In this document: piece after piece, positions 1-9,772 of the stretch
How the letters are laid out: each line of letters opens with the position of its first letter
Position numbering within the stretch: position 1 is the first letter of the stretch
Assembly (NCBI RefSeq): GCF_014841115.1
Contig: NZ_JACYTP010000001.1
Span: 372,001-436,000 of the forward strand
Source of the DNA: Photobacterium arenosum
Lineage (GTDB): Bacteria > Pseudomonadota > Gammaproteobacteria > Enterobacterales > Vibrionaceae
Direction: 5' to 3'
DNA length: 64,000 nucleotides
Translations under genes and position numbers: made by a program
The notes under the pieces: generated by a model
What the model saw: the letters and a program-made list of their open reading frames with translations, nothing else
Database searches by the model: none
What the model was told of the DNA's origin: nothing

Positions 1-1347
1 GGTCACGATACTTGCAGGGCAACGTATCACACCAAAATCTGCCGCGGTCTGACCATCAACATCTGAGGTATTGTAGAAATGCACAATACTTTCCAGACTC
101 TTAAACCAGCCATTGTGGGCATACGCTTTGGTAAATCCTTTTCCCGGACGTTTATCAACATTGCGCAGTGTTGGAGTTTTGTGGGCACCAATAAAGGCAT
201 TCTGAACATTAAACGGAGGGAAGGGTAAATTGGCATTGGGATTTAATCCCAGATCTAACAGTGTGGGATGTAATCCGATATCCGGTAATGGAGAACCCGG
301 TAGCTCATAGTTTCTTGGCACACCAATCGCGTGATAGCTGTCATCGGTATAACGTTCAAGGGGATGCGTCCCATTGGCACCATTGCTGTTATGACAAATA
401 ACACACCCAGCCTGGCCATAAAACAGGTCATGCCCTTCGTTTTCCAGATCGGTGAATCCAGCTAACGGGAATTGTTGATTGTCGTCTTCTGCAAGAGCAA
501 TATCCCGTTTTGAGTTAAAGCGATTGTTATCTTCAGACATTTGCCATGCCGCCAGAGCAACAGAAAAGCGCGCAAAGGCCGTGGCCGATTCCGCTGCAGA
601 CTGGCAAGATAAACCCACGCCCCATGACAGGTAATACAGCTCTTTACCCCATTTGGTAGATTCTACTTGGCTACACACATCTTCTTTGCTCTTGTGGTTT
701 TGCTCGACAGGGTTCAAAAATGGGCTTGCAAAGGCCTGATCAGCAAGGGAACCGAGGTATTTAGCGTAAAGCGTTTTTTTCTGCCAGCTGGCATCGTTAA
801 CATCAAAAACCAGATTAGTATTTTCGACAATGTCTCCATTCGCGCGTCCATTCCAAAACGCACCGCCACAAGGAAAAATACCACACGGCCCCTGCCCCGC
901 AAGCTGGAGTTTTTGCAGACCTTTTGCTACACCGTCATACAGAAAGCTGACATATTGATTTGTCGGCGGCTTCAGACCACCAGCATTTTTCACCGTCGTT
1001 TTTTCTTGTCCCTCTTCTAAATCTTGTGGTCTCAAATGAGGCCTTGCCCCGGTCACGGCGACCTGATGTAAATTCACACCGGATACATTGTACGTGCCAC
1101 CCGTGTTTGGCGCGTGGCAAGTCGCACAAGACATTCGATTAGGATCGGAGATGTTTTCAAAAAATAATCTTTTTCCTAATTCCTCTATGGGTTGTAAATC
1201 ATAGTCATTCTCATTGTTGTTTTTAGCTTGTGAGCTAAATGAAAACAGCATTGAAATAACCAGAACGGATGTTCCGATTATTTGCATCGGTTTTAAATAT
1301 GCACTGACATTATCAGGCTGTCTGCCTTTTGATGCTTGCATGGTCAT
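1..1347 (-). CDS. Di-haem cytochrome c peroxidase / MauG-like protein, 3' end outside window
   Basis: The reading frame stays open for 449 codons to the window edge, so the C-terminus is missing. Two covalent haem motifs are visible: SCATCH near residues 73-78 and GCVICH near 314-319, the arrangement of bacterial di-haem peroxidases and MauG relatives, which act in the periplasm on peroxide or on a partner protein. Residues about 20-42 are hydrophobic and end in SSQA, a likely Sec signal with a long N-region. ATG at 1347 follows AAGAGG; another ATG lies two codons in. It is already longer than classic CcpA (about 330-350 residues), closer to the larger MauG-type members. Substrate cannot be told. 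Confidence 0.85.
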   Translation of the reverse strand, partial: MTMQASKGRQPDNVSAYLKPMQIIGTSVLVISMLFSFSSQAKNNNENDYDLQPIEELGKRLFFENISDPNRMSCATCHAPNTGGTYNVSGVNLHQVAVTGARPHLRPQDLEEGQEKTTVKNAGGLKPPTNQYVSFLYDGVAKGLQKLQLAGQGPCGIFPCGGAFWNGRANGDIVENTNLVFDVNDASWQKKTLYAKYLGSLADQAFASPFLNPVEQNHKSKEDVCSQVESTKWGKELYYLSWGVGLSCQSAAESATAFARFSVALAAWQMSEDNNRFNSKRDIALAEDDNQQFPLAGFTDLENEGHDLFYGQAGCVICHNSNGANGTHPLERYTDDSYHAIGVPRNYELPGSPLPDIGLHPTLLDLGLNPNANLPFPPFNVQNAFIGAHKTPTLRNVDKRPGKGFTKAYAHNGWFKSLESIVHFYNTSDVDGQTAADFGVIRCPASIVT

Positions 1348-1508
1348 GGTTAACCTCTTCTTTTTTCCGCGCACAAGTCAGCCACCCGTAAAGTCGGGCA
1401 GCACTGAGAGCGTTAAGGCTTGATTAACCAACTATAACTTAAGTTTATAAATCCGAATTTCTCATAAAAGAGAAAACTTTTTAAATCAACAATATAAGCA
1501 ACAAATTC

Positions 1509-1829
1509 TCATTTTATAGAAAATGACACGCAAAAAAACACCACCATACTTATCACAGCCGTTAATAAAACATTCTTTGTTTTCAAAGCGATTATAATCG
1601 CAACAATTGCGCCAACTAAATATGGGTTACTATACGTAACATCAACAGTATTTTTATCAGGCAAAAAAACAATAGGCGCCCAAATTGCCGTCAACACTGC
1701 CGGGCTCGAGTAATTTAAAAAACGCTGAGTTTGATAGTTCAGTTTTACAGGCAATCGGGGTTCTAAAAATAGATAGCGACTGGCGAAAATAATCAGCGTC
1801 ATTGTCAATATAGTTAGCCAGATCATCAT
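1509..1829 (-). CDS. azlD: AzlD family small subunit of a branched-chain amino acid exporter
   Basis: This 106-residue, very hydrophobic protein has about four membrane segments and the length and layout of AzlD, the small partner of AzlC. The pair exports branched-chain amino acids or their analogues across the inner membrane. Its ATG overlaps the TGA of azlC by four bases (ATGA), showing translational coupling, and AGGA precedes it. Family-level assignment is firm from the gene pairing; the substrate is inferred from the family only. An AT-rich stretch of about 160 bases separates it from the cytochrome gene downstream. Confidence 0.85.
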   Translation of the reverse strand: MMIWLTILTMTLIIFASRYLFLEPRLPVKLNYQTQRFLNYSSPAVLTAIWAPIVFLPDKNTVDVTYSNPYLVGAIVAIIIALKTKNVLLTAVISMVVFFCVSFSIK

Positions 1830-2581
1830 TTGTCTTCCTGCTGTTTTTCTGTTATTTCACTGTAAATCGATTTATTTCCCATCAAGCGTTCAGATATATA
1901 TCCGCCTGACATCGCGGTTAAGCTGGCTATCATCAACCCGCCTTCTATGTTCAGAGCTGCCATTAATACCGACATCACCAAGGCAATCAGTACTGCGATC
2001 AACACCGGCCAACGCTGAATACTGGGTACGACAATAGCGATGAAAGTGGCGGCGATGGCAAAATCCAAACCCAGGCTGTCCAGATTCGGGATAAACTTTC
2101 CCGCGAAAATGCCTGCTAATGTGGCGATGTTCCAGCTGATGTAAAACCAAAGCCCGGCTCCCAGCGCATACCAGGGCTGAAAACGCTTCGGGGACTGGTT
2201 ACCACACAAGGCAAAAAGCTCATCGGTAAGAAGGAAGCCCAAACCCAGCCGCCAGCGAAGCGGAAGCGGGCTGATCACGTTTCGCATCGTAATGCTGTAC
2301 AGCAGGTGCCTTGAGGTAATGAAAAAGGTGGTCAGTAAAATAGTCACAATACCGACCCCGGCTTTCAGTAGCCCGGTCGCTACCAGTTGCGCCGCGCCGG
2401 CAAACACTATCGCTGACATGGCCACACTCTGAAACACGTCCAGCCCTGCATCAATAGCAAAGGAACCCGCAAGTAACCCCCAGGGGATCACCGCAACACA
2501 TAAAGGCATCACTGCGAGAGCGCCTTGTTTAAACAACCGTCGTTTCTCCTTGCCAGTCAGCAAAACGGCTGACGCTGCCAT
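1826..2581 (-). CDS. azlC: AzlC family large subunit of a branched-chain amino acid exporter
   Basis: A 251-residue membrane protein with the AzlC signature region near its N-terminus (GALAVMPLCVAVIPWG, then FAGAAQL) and about six to eight membrane helices. With AzlD it forms a proton-coupled exporter of branched-chain amino acids in studied relatives such as YgaZH. I place the start at 2581 because AAGGAA stands seven bases before it; an in-frame ATG at 2602 has a poorer ribosome site. It is the first gene of a two-gene operon, divergent from the MHYT kinase gene. Confidence 0.85.
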   Translation of the reverse strand: MAASAVLLTGKEKRRLFKQGALAVMPLCVAVIPWGLLAGSFAIDAGLDVFQSVAMSAIVFAGAAQLVATGLLKAGVGIVTILLTTFFITSRHLLYSITMRNVISPLPLRWRLGLGFLLTDELFALCGNQSPKRFQPWYALGAGLWFYISWNIATLAGIFAGKFIPNLDSLGLDFAIAATFIAIVVPSIQRWPVLIAVLIALVMSVLMAALNIEGGLMIASLTAMSGGYISERLMGNKSIYSEITEKQQEDK

Positions 2582-2881
2582 GAATATTTCCTTTTCTTTC
2601 ATTGCCTACCACTATCCGCGCTTCGAAAACAGTCACTTTACGCCAATACAAGGCTTCAATCTTGTACAAACTTGTCTTAAACAATGATAAGAACATCAGC
2701 TCATAAGGTGATCACTATTTATTGATATTGTGTTGATTATTAGCACTTACTAACGCCAGAATGGTTTACTCTTCCTGACCGACAGGATAATGTGAGCGCC
2801 CATTGACATAAAAATACAACACTAATTTAACCTAACTGGTTATCTCGCATCAGATGGCGGATGGCTGGTCTTTGATGAATC
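2582..2881. promoter_or_regulatory. Divergent promoter region between azlC and the MHYT kinase gene
   Basis: About 300 bases with no plausible gene. It must carry both divergent promoters. An 8-base palindrome TTGTACAA (2662-2669) sits among ACAAG/CTTGT half-sites (around 2650-2676) and is a candidate operator on the azlC side. No sigma-70 hexamers stand out clearly. The kinase start codon has only a weak ribosome site. Confidence 0.35.
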
Positions 2882-5806
2882 ATGATTGCAGAACTATTTT
2901 CGCGTTTTTTTATCTCCGACAGCACAGACCCAAGCCTTCTGGTCACTGGTGAATATAACTATTCACTGATTGCTATCTCTTTGCTTATCTCTGTGGGTGC
3001 CTCTTTACTGGCGCTTTCTTTAGCTGAATCGGCTAAACAGAGCCGTAGTCGATTACTTCGCCGCCTCCATATACTGACAGGCGCAGCTTCGTTAGGGGTG
3101 GGTGTATGGGCCATGCATTTCATTGGTATGCTGGCGTTCGAGCTGTGTACCACGGTGAACTACAACATCAGCACTACCCTGCTTTCCGCTATACCCAGCT
3201 TTCTTGCTTCCTGGGTAACGCTCCATTTGCTGACGAAACGGGCTGTCAGTAATGCACGACTGATCCTATGTGGTATAACCGTCGGGCTGGGCATAGGCTC
3301 AATGCACTACATTGGCATGGCGGCGATGGTACTGGGGCCTGCGCTAAAATATGACCCGGCCTTATTCGCACTCTCCATTTTTGTCGCTGCCTCGTTAGCC
3401 ACACTGGCCTTATGGATCAGTTTTGGTCTGCGCAAGCATCGCTCAATGCCTGGCTACCAGATCCAGCTGATTGCCAGTGTTGTTATGGGACTGGCCATTG
3501 CAGGTATGCATTATACTGCCATGGAAGCAACCCGGTTTGTCGGTCAGCCCGATCCAGCATTTATCCCTGGCAGCCAGCGTCATTACTTACTCGCCATTAC
3601 CATTTCAATTGTCACCGTATCCCTGAGCCTGATCATTGCTGCGGTCAACGCCCTGACCCGCTACCGCTCATTACTGCAGCACAGTGAAGAAACCGCTGCT
3701 GAGCTGAAAGCCACCATAGATACCGCCGTAGACGGTATTATTAAAATGTCACAACGCGGTATTATCCTGTCATTTAATGCCTCTGCAGAACGTATTTTTG
3801 GTTATCACGAAAGTGAAGTCATTGGCAGGAACATCGGCATGCTGATGCCAGAGCCCTATCAAAGTGCGCACGATTCCTATCTGGAGAATTACCGCAAAAC
3901 CGGAACAGCACGTATTATCGGCATTGGCAGAGAAGTCACCGCGCTGCATAAAAACGGCCTGATGAAACCGATTCGTTTATCTATTGGCGAATCCAAGCTC
4001 AATGGCATCAGCACCTTTGTCGGTGTGATCACTGACATCAGCAAGCAGAAACAAATGGAAGCCGATCTGCGCCGCTCCAAAGAAGAAGCAGAAATCGCGG
4101 CTCAGGCAAAAAGCACCTTTCTGGCCAATATGAGTCATGAATTGCGAACACCAATGAATGCCATTATCGGTTTTTCTGAACTCATGCTGGACGGAAAAAT
4201 GAGCACCGAACAGCAAAGACACCTTGGCATTATCCGGCAATCTGCGAAAACCCTGCTCAACCTGCTTAACGATGTGCTGGATTCTGCCAAGCTTGAAAGC
4301 GGGACCACACAGCTTGAATCCCGCCATTTCTCTCTTCGTCAAATCTGTGAGCAATTGATCGCAACTCAATCGTTGTTGGCCAACAAAAAAGGCATAGAGC
4401 TGACAATGCGCTATGACCCGCAGCTCAGTGAATATTTCCAGGGTGATCCGCTCCGCGTTCAGCAAATTATCCTGAACTTACTGAGTAACGCTGTAAAGTT
4501 CACCGAGCGGGGTTATGTCAGACTGGACATCACTTCCAGCCGTACCAAAGGCATCACCATTCTGGTCGAAGACACGGGAATTGGCATTGCGCCAGACAGA
4601 CTGGAGAGCATCTTCGCCCCTTTCTCTCAGGCAGACAGCACTATGTCGCGCCGTTTTGGCGGCACAGGCCTGGGAACGACCATAGCCAAACAGCTGGTTG
4701 AACTGATGGACGGCAAAATCGCTGTCTACAGCCAGCCAGGTCAGGGCTCGACCTTCCGTGTTGATTTGCCGTTACCGGCAGGACAGTCCGCTCAGATTGA
4801 TGACAACATAACAGACAATGTTCATCTACCGCCTATGACCATATTGGTGGCAGACGATGTCGAGCAAAATCTGGAGCTGATGACAGGATTATTAAAAAGA
4901 GATAACCATCAGTTAGTCACGGCCAGAACCGGAACAGAAGCCATAAAACAATATAAATCCAGGCACATTGATATCATTCTCATGGATGTTCAAATGCCTG
5001 AGATGAATGGTCTGGAAGCCAGTAAAGCCATCCGGGCTTACGAAAAAGAACAGCAGTTAAAAGAAGTACCTATTATTGCTTTGACGGCAAGCGTACTTGA
5101 AAAAGACAGGCGTAACGCACTCGCCGCCGGCATGAATGGATTTGCCGTCAAGCCGATCGATATCTATGCGCTGAAAGCAGAAATTGCTTACCTGAAAGGG
5201 ATTATCGCCCAGGTTCCGGTTCACCCTGAGAAACAAGACGACAATCAGGACACCCTTATCGATCTGGAGAAAGGGCGCCTGCTCTGGGGCAATGAACAAT
5301 CGCAGCTCACCGCTATACAGAAGTTCATCAGCCAGCCACAGCATCACCCTGATTTTCTGGCTCGCTTGCTCAGTGGCAGCCAGACAAAAGCCCTGTCGCA
5401 TGTGCATCGCCTGAAAGGTGTGACTGGCAACCTGTGCATGCCGGGTATCCATCACTGCATGAAAAAACTGGAACAAGCATTACAGCGTGACGAAAATACG
5501 GTTCCACTGTTTACTCAATACCGCGAGATGTTTAATGCCATTACGCTGCTGCTCACTTCGGTAGAAGATTTCTCTGCTGAACCTGAGCATCAAACAGCGA
5601 CAACCCTCAACCATGACGATATAAGGAAAATCATTCAGCAACTGGAACAGGGCGAGATGCCGGACTGCGCTTTTTCAGCGGTTAAATCCCAGCTCCCTGC
5701 AGAACTGGCAATGGATGTGGAATCGGCCATGAGCGATTTTGAATTGGATCGAGCAGCCACGCTGCTAAATAACTATCTCGTCAGCCAGCAGGCAGTGGAG
5801 GCATAA
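2882..5806 (+). CDS. Hybrid sensor histidine kinase: MHYT membrane sensor, PAS, HisKA, HATPase, receiver, Hpt
   Basis: A 974-residue inner-membrane kinase. The first ~250 residues hold seven or so membrane helices with three MHYT-type motifs (MHFIGM at 78, MHYIGM at 141, MHYTAM at 209); this domain is proposed to bind copper and sense O2, CO or NO. A PAS domain follows (about 275-390), then HisKA with the phospho-acceptor His419 in MSHELRTP, an HATPase with DTGIGI and GGTGLGTTI, a receiver with Asp702 (LMDVQMPEMNG), and a C-terminal Hpt with His842 in HRLKG. All key residues are present, so a full His-Asp-His relay is possible. The next gene, one base away, is the natural final acceptor. Confidence 0.93.
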   Translation: MIAELFSRFFISDSTDPSLLVTGEYNYSLIAISLLISVGASLLALSLAESAKQSRSRLLRRLHILTGAASLGVGVWAMHFIGMLAFELCTTVNYNISTTLLSAIPSFLASWVTLHLLTKRAVSNARLILCGITVGLGIGSMHYIGMAAMVLGPALKYDPALFALSIFVAASLATLALWISFGLRKHRSMPGYQIQLIASVVMGLAIAGMHYTAMEATRFVGQPDPAFIPGSQRHYLLAITISIVTVSLSLIIAAVNALTRYRSLLQHSEETAAELKATIDTAVDGIIKMSQRGIILSFNASAERIFGYHESEVIGRNIGMLMPEPYQSAHDSYLENYRKTGTARIIGIGREVTALHKNGLMKPIRLSIGESKLNGISTFVGVITDISKQKQMEADLRRSKEEAEIAAQAKSTFLANMSHELRTPMNAIIGFSELMLDGKMSTEQQRHLGIIRQSAKTLLNLLNDVLDSAKLESGTTQLESRHFSLRQICEQLIATQSLLANKKGIELTMRYDPQLSEYFQGDPLRVQQIILNLLSNAVKFTERGYVRLDITSSRTKGITILVEDTGIGIAPDRLESIFAPFSQADSTMSRRFGGTGLGTTIAKQLVELMDGKIAVYSQPGQGSTFRVDLPLPAGQSAQIDDNITDNVHLPPMTILVADDVEQNLELMTGLLKRDNHQLVTARTGTEAIKQYKSRHIDIILMDVQMPEMNGLEASKAIRAYEKEQQLKEVPIIALTASVLEKDRRNALAAGMNGFAVKPIDIYALKAEIAYLKGIIAQVPVHPEKQDDNQDTLIDLEKGRLLWGNEQSQLTAIQKFISQPQHHPDFLARLLSGSQTKALSHVHRLKGVTGNLCMPGIHHCMKKLEQALQRDENTVPLFTQYREMFNAITLLLTSVEDFSAEPEHQTATTLNHDDIRKIIQQLEQGEMPDCAFSAVKSQLPAELAMDVESAMSDFELDRAATLLNNYLVSQQAVEA

Positions 5807-5807
5807 C

Positions 5808-6788
5808 ATGGATGAACGTAAAACCCTTCTGGTTGTGGATGATGAACCCGCCAATTTACAGGTGCTGAAAAACATTCTGGCATCGGATTACCGCCTGCTA
5901 TTCGCCAGAGACGGCAGCCGCGCCATTACACTTGCCAACACAGAAAAACCCGATTTGATCCTGCTGGATATTATGATGCCAGGCCTGTCCGGCTATGAGG
6001 TTATTCAACAGCTTTCTGCCGCACCGGACACCAAACACATTCCAGTGATCTTCGTGACCGCGCTGTCAGACACTAAAGATGAAACACAAGGTTTTGAGTT
6101 GGGCGCGGTCGATTTCATCACCAAACCCGTCAGCCCGCCCATTGTCCGGGCCCGTGTGAAAAATCAGCTGTCGCTGGTCAAAATGGATGAGCTGAAATCA
6201 ACACGGCTTGCCGTGGTTCAGAAACTGAGCAGAGCAACAGAATACAAAGATAACGAAACAGGCCATCACGTTATTCGCATGAGCCATTACGCATATACCA
6301 TTGCAAGGGCCGCAGGTTACAGCCCGGCGTGGTCGGAAACCCTGCTGCATGCAGCACCCATGCATGATATCGGCAAAATTGGTATCCCGGATCATATTCT
6401 GCAAAAGAAAGGGGCGCTGTCTGGTGAAGAATGGAAAATCATGCAGCGCCACACCCTGATAGGGGCAGAAATTTTGGGCAATGACACCTCAGAACTGATG
6501 CAAATGGCCAAAAACATCGCCGTTTATCACCATGAAAAGTGGGACGGCACAGGCTACCCTTACGGTTTACAGACAGACGCCATTCCCATTGAAGCACGTA
6601 TAACAGCCATTGCCGATGTATTTGATGCTCTGACAAGTCAACGTCCTTACAAGCCGGCCTGGAGCATTGAAGATGCTTCTGACTATATCTGTAAAAATAG
6701 TGGCACTCACTTCGACCCGATTCTTGTCGAGGCCTTTAACCGTTGCCTGCCAGAATTACTTGATTTTAAAAAGAAGTGGCCAGAATAA
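5808..6788 (+). CDS. Response regulator with HD-GYP domain, probable cyclic-di-GMP phosphodiesterase
   Basis: A 326-residue, two-domain protein of the RpfG type. The receiver (residues 1-125) has its phospho-acceptor at Asp54 (LLDIMMPG). The HD-GYP domain (about 145-320) keeps the metal and catalytic motifs: HDIGKIG with His186-Asp187 and HHEKWDGTGYP from residue 241. Such domains hydrolyse cyclic-di-GMP in the cytoplasm. Its ribosome site (GGAGG) lies inside the last codons of the kinase gene and the start is one base past that stop, so the two are translationally coupled and almost certainly one signalling pair. The output on motility or biofilm is an inference. Confidence 0.93.
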   Translation: MDERKTLLVVDDEPANLQVLKNILASDYRLLFARDGSRAITLANTEKPDLILLDIMMPGLSGYEVIQQLSAAPDTKHIPVIFVTALSDTKDETQGFELGAVDFITKPVSPPIVRARVKNQLSLVKMDELKSTRLAVVQKLSRATEYKDNETGHHVIRMSHYAYTIARAAGYSPAWSETLLHAAPMHDIGKIGIPDHILQKKGALSGEEWKIMQRHTLIGAEILGNDTSELMQMAKNIAVYHHEKWDGTGYPYGLQTDAIPIEARITAIADVFDALTSQRPYKPAWSIEDASDYICKNSGTHFDPILVEAFNRCLPELLDFKKKWPE

Positions 6789-7189
6789 TATCCGCAGAGA
6801 AAATGATTCATCAAACCTGTCCGATGCATTCTTTGATAAAAGAAAAGCAGTATCATGCTATGCCATTACACATGAAAAAAGGCAAATAATATATTGCCGA
6901 CAGTTGCCACATATAAATTAGGCTACCCTAATTTATATAAGCCTTAAATTTCATAACCTTATGTAACGGTACATTTGATTCACCAAAATGAGACTCCCAC
7001 AGCATTTTCATCATTTCGAACACCATAAAAGCGAAAAACTGACATTCAAATGTTAAAGAACACGGCATTATATGAAATTATAATTGTTAGGAAATGTTGT
7101 TAACTGATGAAGCTTTGCATCTGTGAATTTGTAACTACAGCTATCGCAATGAAATGCGATGCGATAAACAGGCAAGTGGTGCGTAAATA
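6789..7189. other. 401-base intergenic region with an AT-rich 12-bp hairpin
   Basis: No convincing gene. Directly visible is a perfect inverted repeat with 12-base arms (ATATAAATTAGG at 6911-6922, CCTAATTTATAT at 6927-6938) and a four-base loop. It could end transcription of the kinase/HD-GYP operon, although there is no T tract, or be an operator. A small dyad ATCGCA/TGCGAT (7143-7160) lies just before the next gene. Confidence 0.4.
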
Positions 7190-7666
7190 ATGTACTGCGT
7201 ACAATGCGGTGTTCGAACACTGGATAAACCTGACGGTACTCCGGTAGAAATGTGTAAAAAATGTACTGAGGGCGAACAATCGCAGTCTCACGACTCGCGA
7301 CGCTCGAAATACTCACTCAAATTCAGGCTGGCAATAGGTTTTCATGCCCTTTACGCGATTATCTGGCTGATATGGGGCATCGTTTCAGGTTTTCAGGCCG
7401 CCATCGACGGCATCATGAACATTGAAACCAACAATTTCTCTATGGTGCTGCTGGCTGTGTTGATGATAGTGCTTCATCTCACTGCCGGATACGGACTATT
7501 AATCCGCCATCCCTGGGCTGAAAAAGCCACTATGTTGTTTGGCTGCATACTCTTTTTCTTCTACCCATGGGGAACAGTGGCCGGTTCTACCTTAATATAT
7601 TCGCTGATCCAACTCCGTTACGACTACACGCTCACGTCAAAGTTCTTCCGTAAGCTTTATCGCTAG
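7190..7666 (+). CDS. Zinc-ribbon membrane protein of unknown function
   Basis: A 158-residue protein starting with a short zinc ribbon (CVQC near residues 3-6 and CKKC near 22-25), a charged linker (about 27-42), then three or four membrane helices (about 46-70, 82-105, 114-145). The ribbon faces the cytoplasm if the inside-positive rule holds. I do not recognise a characterised family. The preceding bases show no good Shine-Dalgarno sequence, so the exact start is less certain, but the ribbon begins at this Met. It stands alone between the HD-GYP operon and yegD. Confidence 0.7.
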   Translation: MYCVQCGVRTLDKPDGTPVEMCKKCTEGEQSQSHDSRRSKYSLKFRLAIGFHALYAIIWLIWGIVSGFQAAIDGIMNIETNNFSMVLLAVLMIVLHLTAGYGLLIRHPWAEKATMLFGCILFFFYPWGTVAGSTLIYSLIQLRYDYTLTSKFFRKLYR

Positions 7667-7774
7667 AAGCTGTTCTGCGAGATGGAATGCAATTCTCACG
7701 GTCAGTGCTTCCTTTTCTTGTCTTAGGCCGAAATTTTCGTACACTGGTCGGCTTTTTAGTTGTCAGGAGGAAGT

Positions 7775-9127
7775 ATGTACATAGGTTTCGACTACGGCAC
7801 AGCCAACTGCGCTGTTGCTGTTATGGAGAATGGTCAGCCAAGGTTGCTTCCCCTTGAAGGCGACAGCTTTTTCATTCCTTCAACGCTTGCGGCACCAAGC
7901 CGCGAGGCCGTCAGCGAGGCGCTATTTCGTCACTATGACATCAAACCCGCTGATAAGATTGGAGAGCAATTACTGCGTCGTTCGATCTCTGCCAACAAAG
8001 ACGACGACATCATCGTTGATGCGCATGCCTTACAGTTTGGTCAGCAGGCGCTGGACACCTACCTCAATGATCCTGATGAAGTGTATTACGTCAAATCACC
8101 AAAATCCTTTCTTGGTGCTTCCGGTTTACATGACATCCAGCTGAGTCTGTTTGAAGATCTGGTCTGTGCCATGATGGCAAATATCAAACACCGCAGTGAA
8201 AACCAGTGCGGTGAGAGTATTACGCAGGCTGTTATCGGTCGCCCTGTCAACTTTCAGGGTACAGGCGGAAGTAAGGCTAACCAGCAGGCCGAGAGTATTC
8301 TGCGCCGGGCGGCAACGCGTGCTGGCTTCAAAGCGATAGAATTCCAGTTCGAGCCTGTGGCTGCCGGTCTGGAATACGAGAGCCAGTTGCAAGAAGACAA
8401 AACCGTACTGGTGGTCGATATAGGTGGTGGTACCACCGACTGCTCCGTGCTGCAAATGGGGCCGGGCTGGTTAAATAAAGAAGACAGAACAGAAGGATTA
8501 CTGGCTCACAGTGGCAGCCGCGTTGGCGGAAACGATCTGGATATCGCCCTCGCCTTCGAGCGTATCATGCCTTTGTTTGGCAAGCACAGCACCAACCAGC
8601 GCGGACTGGCAGCGCCGATCAGCCAATTCTGGAACCCGGTGGCGATCAACAATGTGGCCGCACAAAGTGATTTTTACGCCAGCGCGAACTTAGCCGTGCT
8701 GCAACAGCTCGTGCGGGATTCCGCAGAACCTGCTTTGCTGCAAAGACTGCTGCAGGTCTACCACCATACTTTAGGTCATCAATTAGTGCGTGAAGCCGAA
8801 CTGCTGAAAATCGCGTTGTCCGAATCATCCAGTGCCAGTACCGAGATCCGCATCAGACAGGAAACACTGCCGATCAGCTGTACCAGCCATGAACTGGCAG
8901 AGGCGGTCAGCAGCAACGCGGATAAAATCAGCAGTCTGATCAATGAAGCTTTGTCTCAGGCGGAATGCGCACCGGACGTTATCTTTATGACAGGTGGCAG
9001 TGCCCGCTCTCCCATGTTACGCCAGCTTATCGAGCAACGCCTGCCCGGTGTGCCGATCGTGGCCGGTGATTATTTTGGTTCGGTCACCGCTGGCCTGAGT
9101 CGCTGGGCGGAGTTCTGCTTTCGGTGA
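7775..9127 (+). CDS. yegD: YegD-type Hsp70 relative without substrate-binding domain
   Basis: At 450 residues this matches the length of E. coli YegD, an Hsp70/actin-fold ATPase that keeps the nucleotide-binding part but lacks the usual C-terminal peptide-binding domain. Phosphate-loop motifs are seen: FDYGTANCAVAV at the start, DIGGGTTDCS mid-way and TGGSARSP near the end. ATG at 7775 has a near-perfect AGGAGG five bases upstream, which rules out the longer TTG-start reading from 7760. Cellular role is unknown; a chaperone-like function is a family guess. Confidence 0.92.
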   Translation: MYIGFDYGTANCAVAVMENGQPRLLPLEGDSFFIPSTLAAPSREAVSEALFRHYDIKPADKIGEQLLRRSISANKDDDIIVDAHALQFGQQALDTYLNDPDEVYYVKSPKSFLGASGLHDIQLSLFEDLVCAMMANIKHRSENQCGESITQAVIGRPVNFQGTGGSKANQQAESILRRAATRAGFKAIEFQFEPVAAGLEYESQLQEDKTVLVVDIGGGTTDCSVLQMGPGWLNKEDRTEGLLAHSGSRVGGNDLDIALAFERIMPLFGKHSTNQRGLAAPISQFWNPVAINNVAAQSDFYASANLAVLQQLVRDSAEPALLQRLLQVYHHTLGHQLVREAELLKIALSESSSASTEIRIRQETLPISCTSHELAEAVSSNADKISSLINEALSQAECAPDVIFMTGGSARSPMLRQLIEQRLPGVPIVAGDYFGSVTAGLSRWAEFCFR

Positions 9128-9167
9128 TCAGCAATTATCAGACCGGCAATTAACAAAAAGAAAACGG

Positions 9168-9629
9168 ATGCAAATCAGACAAGCTACTGAGTCCGAGATG
9201 AACTCAGTGTATATGATGGGCTACTCAGCCTGGGGCGATGAAATGCCCCAGGCTGAGTATCTGACCGCCTGCAAACGCAGCCGGAAATACACCGCTGGCC
9301 AATGGTACGTGCTGCCAGAAGCTGATATGCCTGTCGCTTCTCTGATTCTGTACCGTCATCAGTTTGGTCTGGAAGACGGGCAAGCAGGAATAGGTTCGAT
9401 AGCAACGTCGCCAGCGCATCGCCGGCAAGGCTATGCCAGTCAGCTAATTCTCGACATTGTCCGTCATCTTTTCTCAAGCACAACGACAACAACGGTTTTT
9501 CTTCACAGCGACATCGACACCACCTTTTATGAAGCACTCGGCTTTGAGCGGATCAACAGCCAAAGCGATTGCCTGTTCATCACCCGTTCGCCAGACATTA
9601 CCCTGCACACTTACCCAAGCTACTTCTGA
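9168..9629 (+). CDS. GNAT family N-acetyltransferase
   Basis: A 153-residue single-domain GNAT. The acetyl-CoA loop is seen as IATSPAHRRQGYASQLI (about residues 79-95), with the usual beta strand before it and a C-terminal FYEALGFERI segment typical of the fold. It lies 40 bases after yegD and could be co-transcribed. Substrate cannot be predicted; small molecules, amino groups of proteins or antibiotics are all possible. Confidence 0.8.
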   Translation: MQIRQATESEMNSVYMMGYSAWGDEMPQAEYLTACKRSRKYTAGQWYVLPEADMPVASLILYRHQFGLEDGQAGIGSIATSPAHRRQGYASQLILDIVRHLFSSTTTTTVFLHSDIDTTFYEALGFERINSQSDCLFITRSPDITLHTYPSYF

Positions 9630-9772
9630 ATCGCCGCCCTTTGCATGTGCAATAAACACCAACTTGTGTACAATGAACTATCTTATAATCCATATATCCA
9701 CCTCCATATCATGTACACATATTGTGTGAACATTGATAACAGAGACATGCAATAAAGGAAAAGGGGTAAGCA

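Noticed and set aside
667..1020. Plus-strand frame in the first kilobase
   Set aside because: It is antisense to the di-haem cytochrome frame, which has two CXXCH motifs and a good start.
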